The translations under genes were made by a program, and so were the position numbers. A DNA stretch of 64,000 nt from Christensenella sp. UBA2853 (GTDB lineage: Bacteria > Bacillota > Clostridia > Christensenellales > Aristaeellaceae): the NCBI GenBank assembly GCA_002350845.1, contig DEFL01000057.1:1-64000 (forward strand), in the 5' to 3' direction. The notes beneath the pieces were generated by a model, which had not been told where the DNA came from, ran no database searches, and saw only the letters and a list, made by a program, of their open reading frames with translations. This document shows positions 16,996 through 24,791 of this stretch, piece after piece (the first letter of the stretch is position 1; the number at the start of each line of letters is the position of its first letter).

Positions 16996-17020
16996 CTGCC
17001 TCAACCCTCCAGTCTTCTGC

Positions 17021-18379
17021 TTATTTTCCCACAAGGCCGGTGACAAAAATCACCAGAATCAGGAGCGGCAGCACGTACCGGAAGTAAGGCCGCAGCCCTC
17101 TTGCAATGCGGATGCCGCGTCCTGCATTGGCTTCTTCCAGGTATCCGTCAAAGCCCCAGCCGAAGCGGAAGGAGCAGAACAGGAGATAGACCAGTGCACC
17201 AACAGGCAGCAGCAGGTTTGACACCAGGAAGTCCTCGGTGTTGAGAATATCCCGTCCGCCAATGAGCGCCACGCCCTTCCAGACATTGTAACCCAGGACG
17301 CTGGGCAGGGAGAGGAGCACCATCCCAATGCAGCCCACCATGGCCGCTTTTCTGCGCGTCCAGTGGAATTCTTCCACAGCAAAGGACATGATGTTTTCAA
17401 ACACGGCAATGACGGTCGACAAACTCGCAAAGGTCATGAACAGGAAAAAGAGCGATCCCCACAACCGTCCCGTCTCCATATGGATGAAGACATGCGGCAG
17501 TGTCACAAAGATGAGCGACGGACCCGAATCCGGGTTGACGCCGAAGCTGAAGCAGGCCGGGAAGATAATGAGGCCACTCATCAGGGCGACAAAGGTGTCC
17601 AGCGCGCAGATTGAGAAGGACTCGCTCATGAGCGTCTTGTCGCGGCTCATATAGGAGCCGAAGATCTCCATGGACCCGATGCCGATGGAAATCGTAAAGA
17701 ACGCCTGGTTCATGGCCGCTGTAATCACTTTCCCGAGGCCGACGGCCTTTGCCCGCCCAAGGTCCGGGAGCAGGTAGAACCGCAGGCCCTCCTTTGCGCC
17801 GGGCAGCAGCACCGAGTGCACAGCCAGCACGATGATGAGTCCAAGGAGCCCAATCATCATGACCTTGGTGATGCGCTCCACGCCCTTCTGCAGGCTGAAG
17901 GAGCAGACAAAGAAGCCGATGAGCACAACCAGGGCCATGTAAGAGACCATTTCCGTGGGATCATTCATCAGTGCCTGGAAGATCCCCGCCACTTCCTCCG
18001 ACTGAACGCCATCCATGGCGCCGGTCGCAAAGCGCACGAAATAGTCGAGCATCCATCCGGATACGGTGGTGTAGTAGGCCATGAGCAGCACACACCCGAT
18101 GATGCTCAGATACCCGTGCAGATGCCACTGGTGTCCCGGCTTTTCCAGTGCTTTATAAGCGCCGACCGAGCTGCGCTTTGTCGCGCGTCCGATCGCGAGC
18201 TCCATCGTCAGGATCGGGGCCGCCATGACGGCCAGAAACACCAGGTAGATGAGGACAAACAGTCCCCCACCGTTCTCCCCTGTGATAAACGGAAACTTCC
18301 AGACATTCCCGATGCCGATCGCGCACCCTGCGCTCACCAGGAGAAAGCCCAGACGTGACTTGAACTGTTCCCTTTGCAC
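17021..18379 (-). CDS. Sodium-dependent amino-acid transporter, NSS family
   Basis: 452 residues from a GTG start. The N-terminus REQFKSRLGFLLVSAGCAIGIGNVWKFP is the signature of bacterial neurotransmitter:sodium symporters (LeuT/MhsT type), with unwound TM1 residues for sodium and substrate; 11-12 membrane helices are predicted. GTG at 18379 has AGGAG nine bases upstream; another GTG at 18421 lies inside a terminator stem and has no ribosome binding site. Substrate is an amino acid by family, not determined here. Confidence 0.92.
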   Translation of the reverse strand: MQREQFKSRLGFLLVSAGCAIGIGNVWKFPFITGENGGGLFVLIYLVFLAVMAAPILTMELAIGRATKRSSVGAYKALEKPGHQWHLHGYLSIIGCVLLMAYYTTVSGWMLDYFVRFATGAMDGVQSEEVAGIFQALMNDPTEMVSYMALVVLIGFFVCSFSLQKGVERITKVMMIGLLGLIIVLAVHSVLLPGAKEGLRFYLLPDLGRAKAVGLGKVITAAMNQAFFTISIGIGSMEIFGSYMSRDKTLMSESFSICALDTFVALMSGLIIFPACFSFGVNPDSGPSLIFVTLPHVFIHMETGRLWGSLFFLFMTFASLSTVIAVFENIMSFAVEEFHWTRRKAAMVGCIGMVLLSLPSVLGYNVWKGVALIGGRDILNTEDFLVSNLLLPVGALVYLLFCSFRFGWGFDGYLEEANAGRGIRIARGLRPYFRYVLPLLILVIFVTGLVGK

Positions 18380-18402
18380 TTGAGACAACTCCTTTTTGGA
18401 AA

Positions 18403-18433
18403 AGCGCTTTCCCCGGGACACAGGGAAAGCGCT
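18403..18433 (-). terminator. Terminator between the coiled-coil gene and the NSS transporter
   Basis: Perfect 11-bp stem (arms 18403-18413 and 18423-18433, AGCGCTTTCCC) with a 9-base loop, followed on the minus strand by a short T run. It separates the coiled-coil gene from the NSS gene, so the latter probably has its own promoter or is only partly read through. Confidence 0.6.
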
Positions 18434-18440
18434 GAGAGAA

Positions 18441-18839
18441 TCACTTGCTGTTTTCCAGCGCCTCTTTCAGGTGCCGGATTTTCGCCTCATGCGAACGGAC
18501 CGCATTGTGCATGGCTTCCTTCATGTCGCTCTCATCGGAGAGTTCCTCGGCCTTCCGGATTTTCTCCAGGCGCTCCTCGGTCTCCTGCAGCTCCACTTCC
18601 AGGGGCTTGCGCACTTCGAGCGCTTCCCCGTACACAGCCCTGAGGCTCCGCTCCACCTGCTGGGCGAAAACATCGCTTCCGGTCATGGCCGAAATGGCAC
18701 GGCAGGCCTTGAGAAGAAGAGAACAGACATCCTCGCCTTCCCGCGCACCCTTCATGATCTCGCACTGGAGTTCCTCCGACCTGCGCGTGTTGTCAAGGTA
18801 GGCTCTGTAAACCTCACGATCGGATTTTTCCTCCGCCAT
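18441..18839 (-). CDS. Small coiled-coil protein of unknown function
   Basis: 132 residues, very charged, almost entirely predicted helix. Residues about 75-130 (LEVELQETEERLEKIRKAEEL and ending HLKEALENSK) show heptad-like spacing of Leu, suggesting a coiled coil. No signal peptide, membrane helix or catalytic motif is seen and I do not recognise the family. AGGA lies upstream of the ATG, 31 bases after the M18 peptidase gene, so it is probably co-transcribed with it; a terminator follows. Confidence 0.7.
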   Translation of the reverse strand: MAEEKSDREVYRAYLDNTRRSEELQCEIMKGAREGEDVCSLLLKACRAISAMTGSDVFAQQVERSLRAVYGEALEVRKPLEVELQETEERLEKIRKAEELSDESDMKEAMHNAVRSHEAKIRHLKEALENSK

Positions 18840-18870
18840 GATTTATTCCTGCTTTCTGCCCTTACGGCTC

Positions 18871-20259
18871 TTATTTGCCCGCATCCTTCAGGAAGGCGAG
18901 ATAGCACTTGTAGCCTTCCCAGAGGTCGGCCTTGGAGATGAGCTCCCACGGTGCATGCATGCTGAGCACGGCGATGCCGGCGTCAATCACGTTCATGCCG
19001 TACTTGGCACACATATAGGCGATCGTTCCGCCGCCGCCCGCATCGACGCGGCCGAGCTCTGCGGTCTGGAAGTCCACGCCGTTGTCATCCATGATCCGGC
19101 GGACCTGGGCGACATACTCGGCATTGGCGTCATTCGATCCGCTCTTGCCGCCGCGGCCGGTAAACTTGTTAAAGCAGATGCCCTTGCCAAGGAACGCGGC
19201 ATTCTTCTTCTCAAACACGGAGGCGAAGTTCGGGTCAAAGCCCGCAGAGACATCGCTGGAGAGCATGTAGCTGTTGCGCAGCATGCGGCGCACGGCCAGA
19301 TTGGAATCGATGCCGGCGGCATGCAGGAGCTCGGCGATGACGTTCTCAAAGAAGTTGGAGTTCATGCCGGTTGCGCCGACAGAACCGATCTCTTCCTTAT
19401 CGGTGAGGATCGCGCACAGGGTTCTTGCGGGCACACCCTCATAGTCCTCAATGGCGCGCAGGGACGGATAGGCGCAGACGCGGTCGTCATGGCCGTAGCC
19501 GGCAATCAGGCTGCGGTCAAAGCCGACTTCGCGGGAAGCACCGGCGGGCACGATTTCCAGTTCAGCACTCAGGAAGTCTTCTTCCTCCATGCCGTACTTG
19601 TCCTTGAGCAGCTGGAGCACGGCCTTCTTGACGGGTTCCTTCTCCTCATCCTTGAGCGGCATGCTGCCGATGATCACATTCAGGGCTTCACCTTCAATGA
19701 CTTCACGGGCAGACTTCTGCATCTGATCCGCGGACAGGTGGATCAGAAGGTCCGAGATATAGAAGATCGGATCCGCGGGATCCTCGCCGATGGCCACTTC
19801 CAGGCAGGTGCCGTCCTTCTTGGCCACCACGCCGTGCATGGCCAGAGGCAAAGCAACCCACTGGTACTTCTTGATGCCGCCGTAGTAATGGGTGTCGAGA
19901 TACGCGATGCTCTCGTCCTCATACATCGGGTTCTGCTTGATATCCATGCGCGGGGAGTCGATGTGTGCGCCGAGGATATTCATGCCGTTTTCCATGGGCT
20001 CGGTGCCCACGATAAAGGCCATGAAGCTCTTCTTCATCCACGCGCAGTAGATGCGGTCACCGGGCTTGACGGTTTCGCCGCTGCGGATGACGTCATCCAG
20101 GCTCTTGAATCCTTTCGCCTCGGCCTCCGCAACCGCTTCCTTCACGCATTCGCGCTCCGTCTTGCCGCCGTCGAGGAACTTCCGGTAGTCTTGTGCAAAC
20201 GCCTCAAGGGCTTTCATATCTTCAGGAGAGTACTGCTGCCATGCATTTTTTGCGTACAT
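18871..20259 (-). CDS. M18 family aminopeptidase
   Basis: 462 residues. Members of family M18 are dodecameric zinc aminopeptidases that remove acidic or neutral N-terminal residues from peptides. Zinc ligands appear as GAHIDSPRMD (His near 99), DKEEIGSVG (near 287) and the C-terminal SMHAPWE (near 435). The ATG at 20259 is preferred because GGAAGG lies seven bases upstream; an ATG nine codons earlier lacks one. Cytoplasmic peptide turnover is the likely role. A promoter and a palindromic site lie upstream. Confidence 0.93.
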   Translation of the reverse strand: MYAKNAWQQYSPEDMKALEAFAQDYRKFLDGGKTERECVKEAVAEAEAKGFKSLDDVIRSGETVKPGDRIYCAWMKKSFMAFIVGTEPMENGMNILGAHIDSPRMDIKQNPMYEDESIAYLDTHYYGGIKKYQWVALPLAMHGVVAKKDGTCLEVAIGEDPADPIFYISDLLIHLSADQMQKSAREVIEGEALNVIIGSMPLKDEEKEPVKKAVLQLLKDKYGMEEEDFLSAELEIVPAGASREVGFDRSLIAGYGHDDRVCAYPSLRAIEDYEGVPARTLCAILTDKEEIGSVGATGMNSNFFENVIAELLHAAGIDSNLAVRRMLRNSYMLSSDVSAGFDPNFASVFEKKNAAFLGKGICFNKFTGRGGKSGSNDANAEYVAQVRRIMDDNGVDFQTAELGRVDAGGGGTIAYMCAKYGMNVIDAGIAVLSMHAPWELISKADLWEGYKCYLAFLKDAGK

Positions 20260-20288
20260 TGTTCTTTCCTTCCCTTGTTCATTCAATT

Positions 20289-20303
20289 TATCCGTGACGG
20301 ATA
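20289..20303. promoter_or_regulatory. Palindromic site downstream of the M18 promoter
   Basis: TATCCGTGACGGATA is a perfect 7-bp palindrome around one central base, placed just downstream of the -10 box of the aminopeptidase promoter. Looks like a repressor site; no regulator can be named. Confidence 0.4.
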
Positions 20304-20309
20304 GGGAGG

Positions 20310-20338
20310 ATTATATCAGATGCCAGGATGACACGCAA
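20310..20338 (-). promoter_or_regulatory. Promoter of the M18 aminopeptidase gene
   Basis: Minus strand: -35 TTGCGT (20333-20338), 17-base spacer, -10 TATAAT (20310-20315). About 50 bases upstream of the start codon. Confidence 0.65.
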
Positions 20339-20368
20339 GGAAGAAAAACCTTTCATTCCGCCCCGTAC

Positions 20369-20397
20369 AAAAAGAGCGGATGGCCTTCGCCATCCGC
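20369..20397 (-). terminator. Terminator of the flavin reductase gene
   Basis: Perfect 9-bp stem GCGGATGGC/GCCATCCGC (20376-20384 and 20389-20397) with a four-base loop, followed on the minus strand by TCTTTTTG. It lies directly after the reductase stop codon. Confidence 0.85.
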
Positions 20398-20416
20398 CCT
20401 GAGGAAACGAGAAGAA

Positions 20417-22393
20417 TTACTTGGTCACGGTTTCACCGGCGAGCTTGCCGAAGACAACCGTATCCACCACTGCGTTGCCGCCCAGACGGTTTCCGCCGTG
20501 GATGCCGCCGGTGACTTCGCCGGCTGCGACCAGGCCGGGCATGATGTTGCCGTTGACGTCGAGGACATGGCCCTCGGTATCAATGGTCACGCCGCCCATG
20601 GTGTGGTGCAGGCAGGCCTGACGGGGCGTGGCAACCCACGGACCCTTGGTCAGCTTGGTGGTGAACAGTGTGCGGCCGAACTCAGGATCCGCGCCGTTTT
20701 CAACACAGGTGTTGAACGCGTCCACGGTGGCCTGGAGGCCTTCGCCGGTCATGGTGCAGCCATAGGCCGCATTGAGCTTTTCAGCCAGTTCGTCGAGGGT
20801 TTCGCCCACATAGATGTAGCCCTGCTCCTCGAGGAAGCGGAGGGTGAAGCCGTCCGCGGAGATAGCGGTGTCGAGATCCTCATAGGTGCCGTCGCCGGAC
20901 TCGAGGAAGAAGAAGTAGCCGTCGGTCTGCTTCAGGGAAGCCAGGCAGATCTGGTCGCGGCGTCCGTCTTCCTGCACGAAGCGGTTGCCTTCCTTGTTGA
21001 TGAAGATTTCCTGATCGGTGCCGGACACGACGCGCTTCGGGTACTTGGTCAGCTGACCGTCAACGAGGTTGCCCAGGTACAGCAGCTGGATCTGGTCCAT
21101 ATCGGTCAGGCTTGCACCGGCCTCGGCAGCCATGGTGATGCCGTCGCCCTGAGAGCAGGCCCAGCGGTTGGTGGTCTTGACTTTGCTCAGGTCATCCCAC
21201 TTGCCGGAGGTGTTGTACTGCTGTGCCATCTTGCCGTTGGCCGCAAAGCCGCCGGTAGACAGAACAACGCCCTTGTTGGCATGCAGGGTATAGGTGTTGC
21301 CGGCCTTGTCTTCGGCAGTGGCGCCGGTGATGGTGCCGTCCTCTGCCTTGATCAGGGTCTTGGCGGTGGTGTAGGTGAGCACGGTGACTTTGTCGCCGTA
21401 CTCAGCGAGCTTGTTGACATAGGTGGTGATGAAGCCTGTACCCATGGTCTTGGTGGTGGTGTGGGTGCGCTGCCAGAGAGAGCCGGCACCCTGGCCGATC
21501 ACGGGATAGAATTCAAGGCCCATGTTGCAGATCCAGTCATAGCCTTCCTTGGCCTTGCCGGTGAGGACTTCGACCAGCGCGGGGTTGGCCACATAGTCGC
21601 CACCGTCCCAAGTCTGGAGAGCAAACCATGCTGCGGAGTCAAAGATGTCGGTTCGGCCGGCCTCATCATAGGCGGCCAGTTCGGCCTTGACGGTTTCAAT
21701 CAGCTTGGCCTGTTCCTCGGAAGCCGGCTCCTTGGCCAGAACGCCCTCAATGGTGGCGCGCTTGGCTTCGGACAGGGTTTCCACAGACTGCAGGGCCTCG
21801 TCAGGGGTGTTGTAGATGGCGCCGCACACCAGCGTATCGCCGCCGACAGCACCGCACTTTTCCACGAGGATGACGCTCTCGGCTCCGTTTTCCAGCGCGG
21901 AGATGGCACTGGCCAGACCTGCACCGCCGGCACCGAGAACCACGACGTCCGCCGTCAGTTCCTTTGCCTCGGGAGCGGCCTTTTCAGGGGCAGCCTTCCA
22001 CTCGTCGGTGTTGGCACCGGCCTGGGCAAGGGCATCCTTCACAGCGTTCTTGATCGCATAGCTGGTGATGGTGGCACCGGCGACTGCGTCCACGCCGTAG
22101 GACTGGGCATCCACAATCTTCTGCGGGAGTGTGGCAATGGGGGTATCACCCTCAAGACCTGCTTCCGTCAGGGGAGCGCCGATGCCGGGCGTTTCCTGAT
22201 GGGACACAACTTCCACCTTTTCGATGGCGTTTTCAGACACTGTGACAGCAACCGTCACAAAGTCGTTCTGGCCCTTCTGGGCTGAGGTGTAGGTTCCGGG
22301 CGTCATGGGCGTCTTCGTGCTTTCAGCCGTGGAAGACACGCAGACGGTGAGCAGCATGGCTGCGCACAGGATCAGAGACAACAGTTTGCGCAT
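20417..22393 (-). CDS. Exported FMN/FAD-dependent fumarate reductase-like flavoprotein
   Basis: 658 residues. Signal peptide (about 1-23), FMN_bind domain (about 30-118) with the covalent FMN attachment motif AGATITS (Thr near 106, modified by an ApbE-type transferase in this family), then an FAD-binding domain beginning VVVLGAGGAGLASA (near 147). Catalytic features of flavocytochrome c-like reductases are visible: QGDGI, the arginine of GRRDQ (near 475), HHTMGG (near 593) and NRLGGN (near 632). There is no heme motif. It likely reduces an unsaturated carboxylate outside the cell as an anaerobic electron sink; the acceptor (fumarate, urocanate or another) is not readable. Confidence 0.9.
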   Translation of the reverse strand: MRKLLSLILCAAMLLTVCVSSTAESTKTPMTPGTYTSAQKGQNDFVTVAVTVSENAIEKVEVVSHQETPGIGAPLTEAGLEGDTPIATLPQKIVDAQSYGVDAVAGATITSYAIKNAVKDALAQAGANTDEWKAAPEKAAPEAKELTADVVVLGAGGAGLASAISALENGAESVILVEKCGAVGGDTLVCGAIYNTPDEALQSVETLSEAKRATIEGVLAKEPASEEQAKLIETVKAELAAYDEAGRTDIFDSAAWFALQTWDGGDYVANPALVEVLTGKAKEGYDWICNMGLEFYPVIGQGAGSLWQRTHTTTKTMGTGFITTYVNKLAEYGDKVTVLTYTTAKTLIKAEDGTITGATAEDKAGNTYTLHANKGVVLSTGGFAANGKMAQQYNTSGKWDDLSKVKTTNRWACSQGDGITMAAEAGASLTDMDQIQLLYLGNLVDGQLTKYPKRVVSGTDQEIFINKEGNRFVQEDGRRDQICLASLKQTDGYFFFLESGDGTYEDLDTAISADGFTLRFLEEQGYIYVGETLDELAEKLNAAYGCTMTGEGLQATVDAFNTCVENGADPEFGRTLFTTKLTKGPWVATPRQACLHHTMGGVTIDTEGHVLDVNGNIMPGLVAAGEVTGGIHGGNRLGGNAVVDTVVFGKLAGETVTK

Positions 22394-22454
22394 ATCCTAT
22401 TCCTCCTGTAGAACGTTTTTTCAGAACCGGCAGGGATGCCGGTCTCTCAGACAG

Positions 22455-22460
22455 ATTATA
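22455..22460 (-). promoter_or_regulatory. Candidate -10 box for the flavin reductase
   Basis: TATAAT on the minus strand about 60 bases upstream of the reductase start. The nearest good -35 (TTGACG) is 21 bases away, too far for a normal spacer, so activator dependence is possible. The 323-base gap 22394-22716 also holds the LysR terminator; I see no gene in it. Confidence 0.35.
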
Positions 22461-22656
22461 CCGCTGAATTTGTGAAAAAAACGTCAATTCGCCCTCGGGC
22501 AGGATTCGAAAAAAGGAAATCGTACGCTCTTTCACCCGAACGTTTTTCGCCCCGGGCGCCCACGGGCAGGCATATAACGGGACAGAATGGTCTCCCTGCG
22601 CAGAAGGAAAATCCGTTTTTTCTTCGCCGGAAGGCAGGCATGCCCGGCGGCAGATC

Positions 22657-22689
22657 AAAAAATGCATGGCCTTATGCAGGTCATGCATT
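22657..22689 (-). terminator. Terminator of the LysR gene
   Basis: 12-bp inverted repeat (22661-22672 and 22678-22689, one G-T position, AATGCATG core) with a 5-base loop, followed on the minus strand by TTTTTT. Just downstream of the LysR stop. Confidence 0.75.
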
Positions 22690-22716
22690 CGAAAAAATGA
22701 AATGATGCTTTCCTGT

Positions 22717-23664
22717 TTAATCGCCCAGCGGCTGGCGCGCCTCCGGCGCGAGGATCACACCCGGGTTGGCCGCGATCTGCGCATCCGCATAATGGACGGC
22801 AAAGCGGATCATGCGGCGGATGGACAGATTGCTCTCCCCACCCCTGCGATACTGGATGCGCTCCCAGAATCTCAGAGACGGATCAGTGAAGGCGATCGGT
22901 TCAATTCCATACATCTCCTGCATCACGCCCTGCGCCATATACGGGACGAGCATAATCGAGGCAGATTTTCGTGCCTGCTCTGCCACCAGCGCCATGTTGC
23001 CCAGGAAGGACGTGCCGCCCGGTGCAAGCCCCCGCGCGCTGAGCTGCCGGGTATACGAGCGGAAAAAGACACAGGTATCATGCGGATGGAACACCGGGAA
23101 GCCAGCCAGGTCCTCCCATGTGACGCGTTCCTTTTCAAGGAGCGGATGATCCCCGGATACCATGAGAACGACCGGTTCACTGTAGAGCGTCACGCTCTGT
23201 AATCCGTCCACTTCTCTCTCCGAGGTGCTGTAATAGAACGAAAGGTCCGCCTGCGCATGATTCAGGATGTCCGGCACATCGGCATTGGGCGAGGTCGTGA
23301 TCATAAAGCGCATCTCCGGATAGGCCGAGATGAACTCCTGGAGCAGTCCGCGCACAGCAAACGATGTATTCAGTTCGCACCCGCCGATGGACAGCGCCGG
23401 CATCTCCCCGACCTCCCGGGCCGCGCGCAGGACATCCTCCCACTCGCCGAGCATCCTTTTCGCATCGGGCAGAAAACGCTTTCCCTCCCGTGTCAGTTCC
23501 AGCTGACGGCCGCGCTTGACGAACAGTGCCAGCCCGATCTCCTCCTCGAGCAGCTGGATATGCTTGAAGAGTGAAGACGGCGCATACTGCAGCTGGTCCG
23601 CCGCGCGCTGATAGTTCAGGGTTTCTGAAAGCGTGATGAAGGTCTGAAGCTGTCGTGTGTCCAT
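22717..23664 (-). CDS. LysR-family transcriptional regulator
   Basis: 315 residues. The N-terminal winged helix reads MDTRQLQTFITLSETLNYQ with AADQLQYAPSSLFKHIQLLE, the standard LysR DNA-binding domain (residues 1-60), followed by an effector-binding domain of about 220 residues. It is encoded just upstream of, and on the same strand as, the exported flavin reductase, separated by a terminator; a regulatory link is plausible but unproven. An AGGAG site (GGGAGGAGAG) precedes the ATG. Confidence 0.93.
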   Translation of the reverse strand: MDTRQLQTFITLSETLNYQRAADQLQYAPSSLFKHIQLLEEEIGLALFVKRGRQLELTREGKRFLPDAKRMLGEWEDVLRAAREVGEMPALSIGGCELNTSFAVRGLLQEFISAYPEMRFMITTSPNADVPDILNHAQADLSFYYSTSEREVDGLQSVTLYSEPVVLMVSGDHPLLEKERVTWEDLAGFPVFHPHDTCVFFRSYTRQLSARGLAPGGTSFLGNMALVAEQARKSASIMLVPYMAQGVMQEMYGIEPIAFTDPSLRFWERIQYRRGGESNLSIRRMIRFAVHYADAQIAANPGVILAPEARQPLGD

Positions 23665-23942
23665 GTTCTCTCCTCCCGGTCCGCCCTCTGTCAGGGCAGT
23701 TTCGGATGCATCTGTCCATGCCCTGGTTCACACTACTATTATCGTATTTACAGAGAAATGTCAATGCAAAAAAAGGAAACAGGACCGGTCATCCGCTTCC
23801 CCTGCAACCGGAAAGAATGGACGCTGAAAGCACAAGACAGGATTTGCCCTCCCAGCGGCGAATGGTTCCCATCAGCATTCCATTGTTTTCCGCTCCGGCA
23901 TCTTTTTCCCGGAAATCCAGATCATCGAAAGGAAGAAAGCCC

Positions 23943-24689
23943 ATGAGCCGCCTCGTTTCCCTGACCCTCGCTCTGCTGCTTCTGAGCGGTTGCTTTGCCC
24001 TGCCTTTTTCGGTTTTCCCGGCCGCTGCGCAGGGACAGACCGCTGAAATCACCCTGTCCTCCTTTGGCGGAGGACCGACATATTCCGTTGCCGTCCAGGA
24101 TCCGGAGATCGTCCGCTGCACGTTTGAGACAACCCATAACAGCGATGCGCCTGGCGCGGCGGTCATTACCGTAGTGACACTGACGGGATGCCGCGCGGGC
24201 ACCACCACGCTGACCGTCCAGATGGATTCGCCCTCGGATGCATCCCCGGTCGTCTACACGGTCACGGTCGATGACGATCTCCATGTCACGCTCACGCAGG
24301 CGCGGAGTCTCGCCGCGCTTTCCTTCCGCCGCACAAGCGCGATGGCCCATGACGCCGTTGACCTTGTCGTCCTGAACGGGCTTCCCCACCTTTCCATTGC
24401 AGACGGCCCCTACTGTCCCCTCGCACCTGAGGTCCTGGATACGCTGACCGCGATGCTCGGGCGGCACGGGGCAGATGCATGGGATGGCTTTGACTTTTCC
24501 CGCCCGGGCGTGATGGACGGGACGTCCTTTCTTTTCGAGGCCGCCTTTACCGACGGCACGTCCATCCATGCCCGCGGCAGCAATGCGTATCCGGAAGGCT
24601 TTGCCGGCTTTCTGGAAGAATTCCTGCCGTTTCTTGAAGAGCTGCAGGACGCATCCGCACCATTCTTCGGACTGGATCCCGCGCCGTAA
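23943..24689 (+). CDS. Small lipoprotein of unknown function
   Basis: 248 residues from the chosen ATG (AAAGGAAG upstream). The signal peptide ends in a clear lipobox LLSGC, so it should be membrane-anchored on the outside. The mature part begins with a beta-rich segment resembling a short Ig-like fold (TAEITLSSFGGG, then CRAGTTTLTVQ) and has an acidic, aromatic C-terminus (FLEEFLPFLEELQ). No family is recognised. It is transcribed away from the LysR gene; the 278-base gap between them holds no other gene. Confidence 0.75.
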   Translation: MSRLVSLTLALLLLSGCFALPFSVFPAAAQGQTAEITLSSFGGGPTYSVAVQDPEIVRCTFETTHNSDAPGAAVITVVTLTGCRAGTTTLTVQMDSPSDASPVVYTVTVDDDLHVTLTQARSLAALSFRRTSAMAHDAVDLVVLNGLPHLSIADGPYCPLAPEVLDTLTAMLGRHGADAWDGFDFSRPGVMDGTSFLFEAAFTDGTSIHARGSNAYPEGFAGFLEEFLPFLEELQDASAPFFGLDPAP

Positions 24690-24727
24690 GGCATCCGCTT
24701 TCCTTCTGTATTCCGCCTTCGGCTCTA

Positions 24728-24756
24728 TTGATTTCCCTTACGGCTGCAGCTATCAT
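24728..24756 (+). promoter_or_regulatory. Promoter of the ABC exporter gene
   Basis: -35 TTGATT (24728-24733), 17-base spacer, -10 TATCAT (24751-24756), about 36 bases before the start codon. Confidence 0.55.
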
Positions 24757-24791
24757 AAAACCGATATGCTGAAAGGATCTGATGCGCTCCC

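Noticed and set aside
20294..22285. A 663-codon plus-strand open frame opposite the flavin reductase
   Set aside because: Exact antisense of a gene with intact FMN and FAD motifs; Gly/Val/Ala-rich translation with no recognisable domain.
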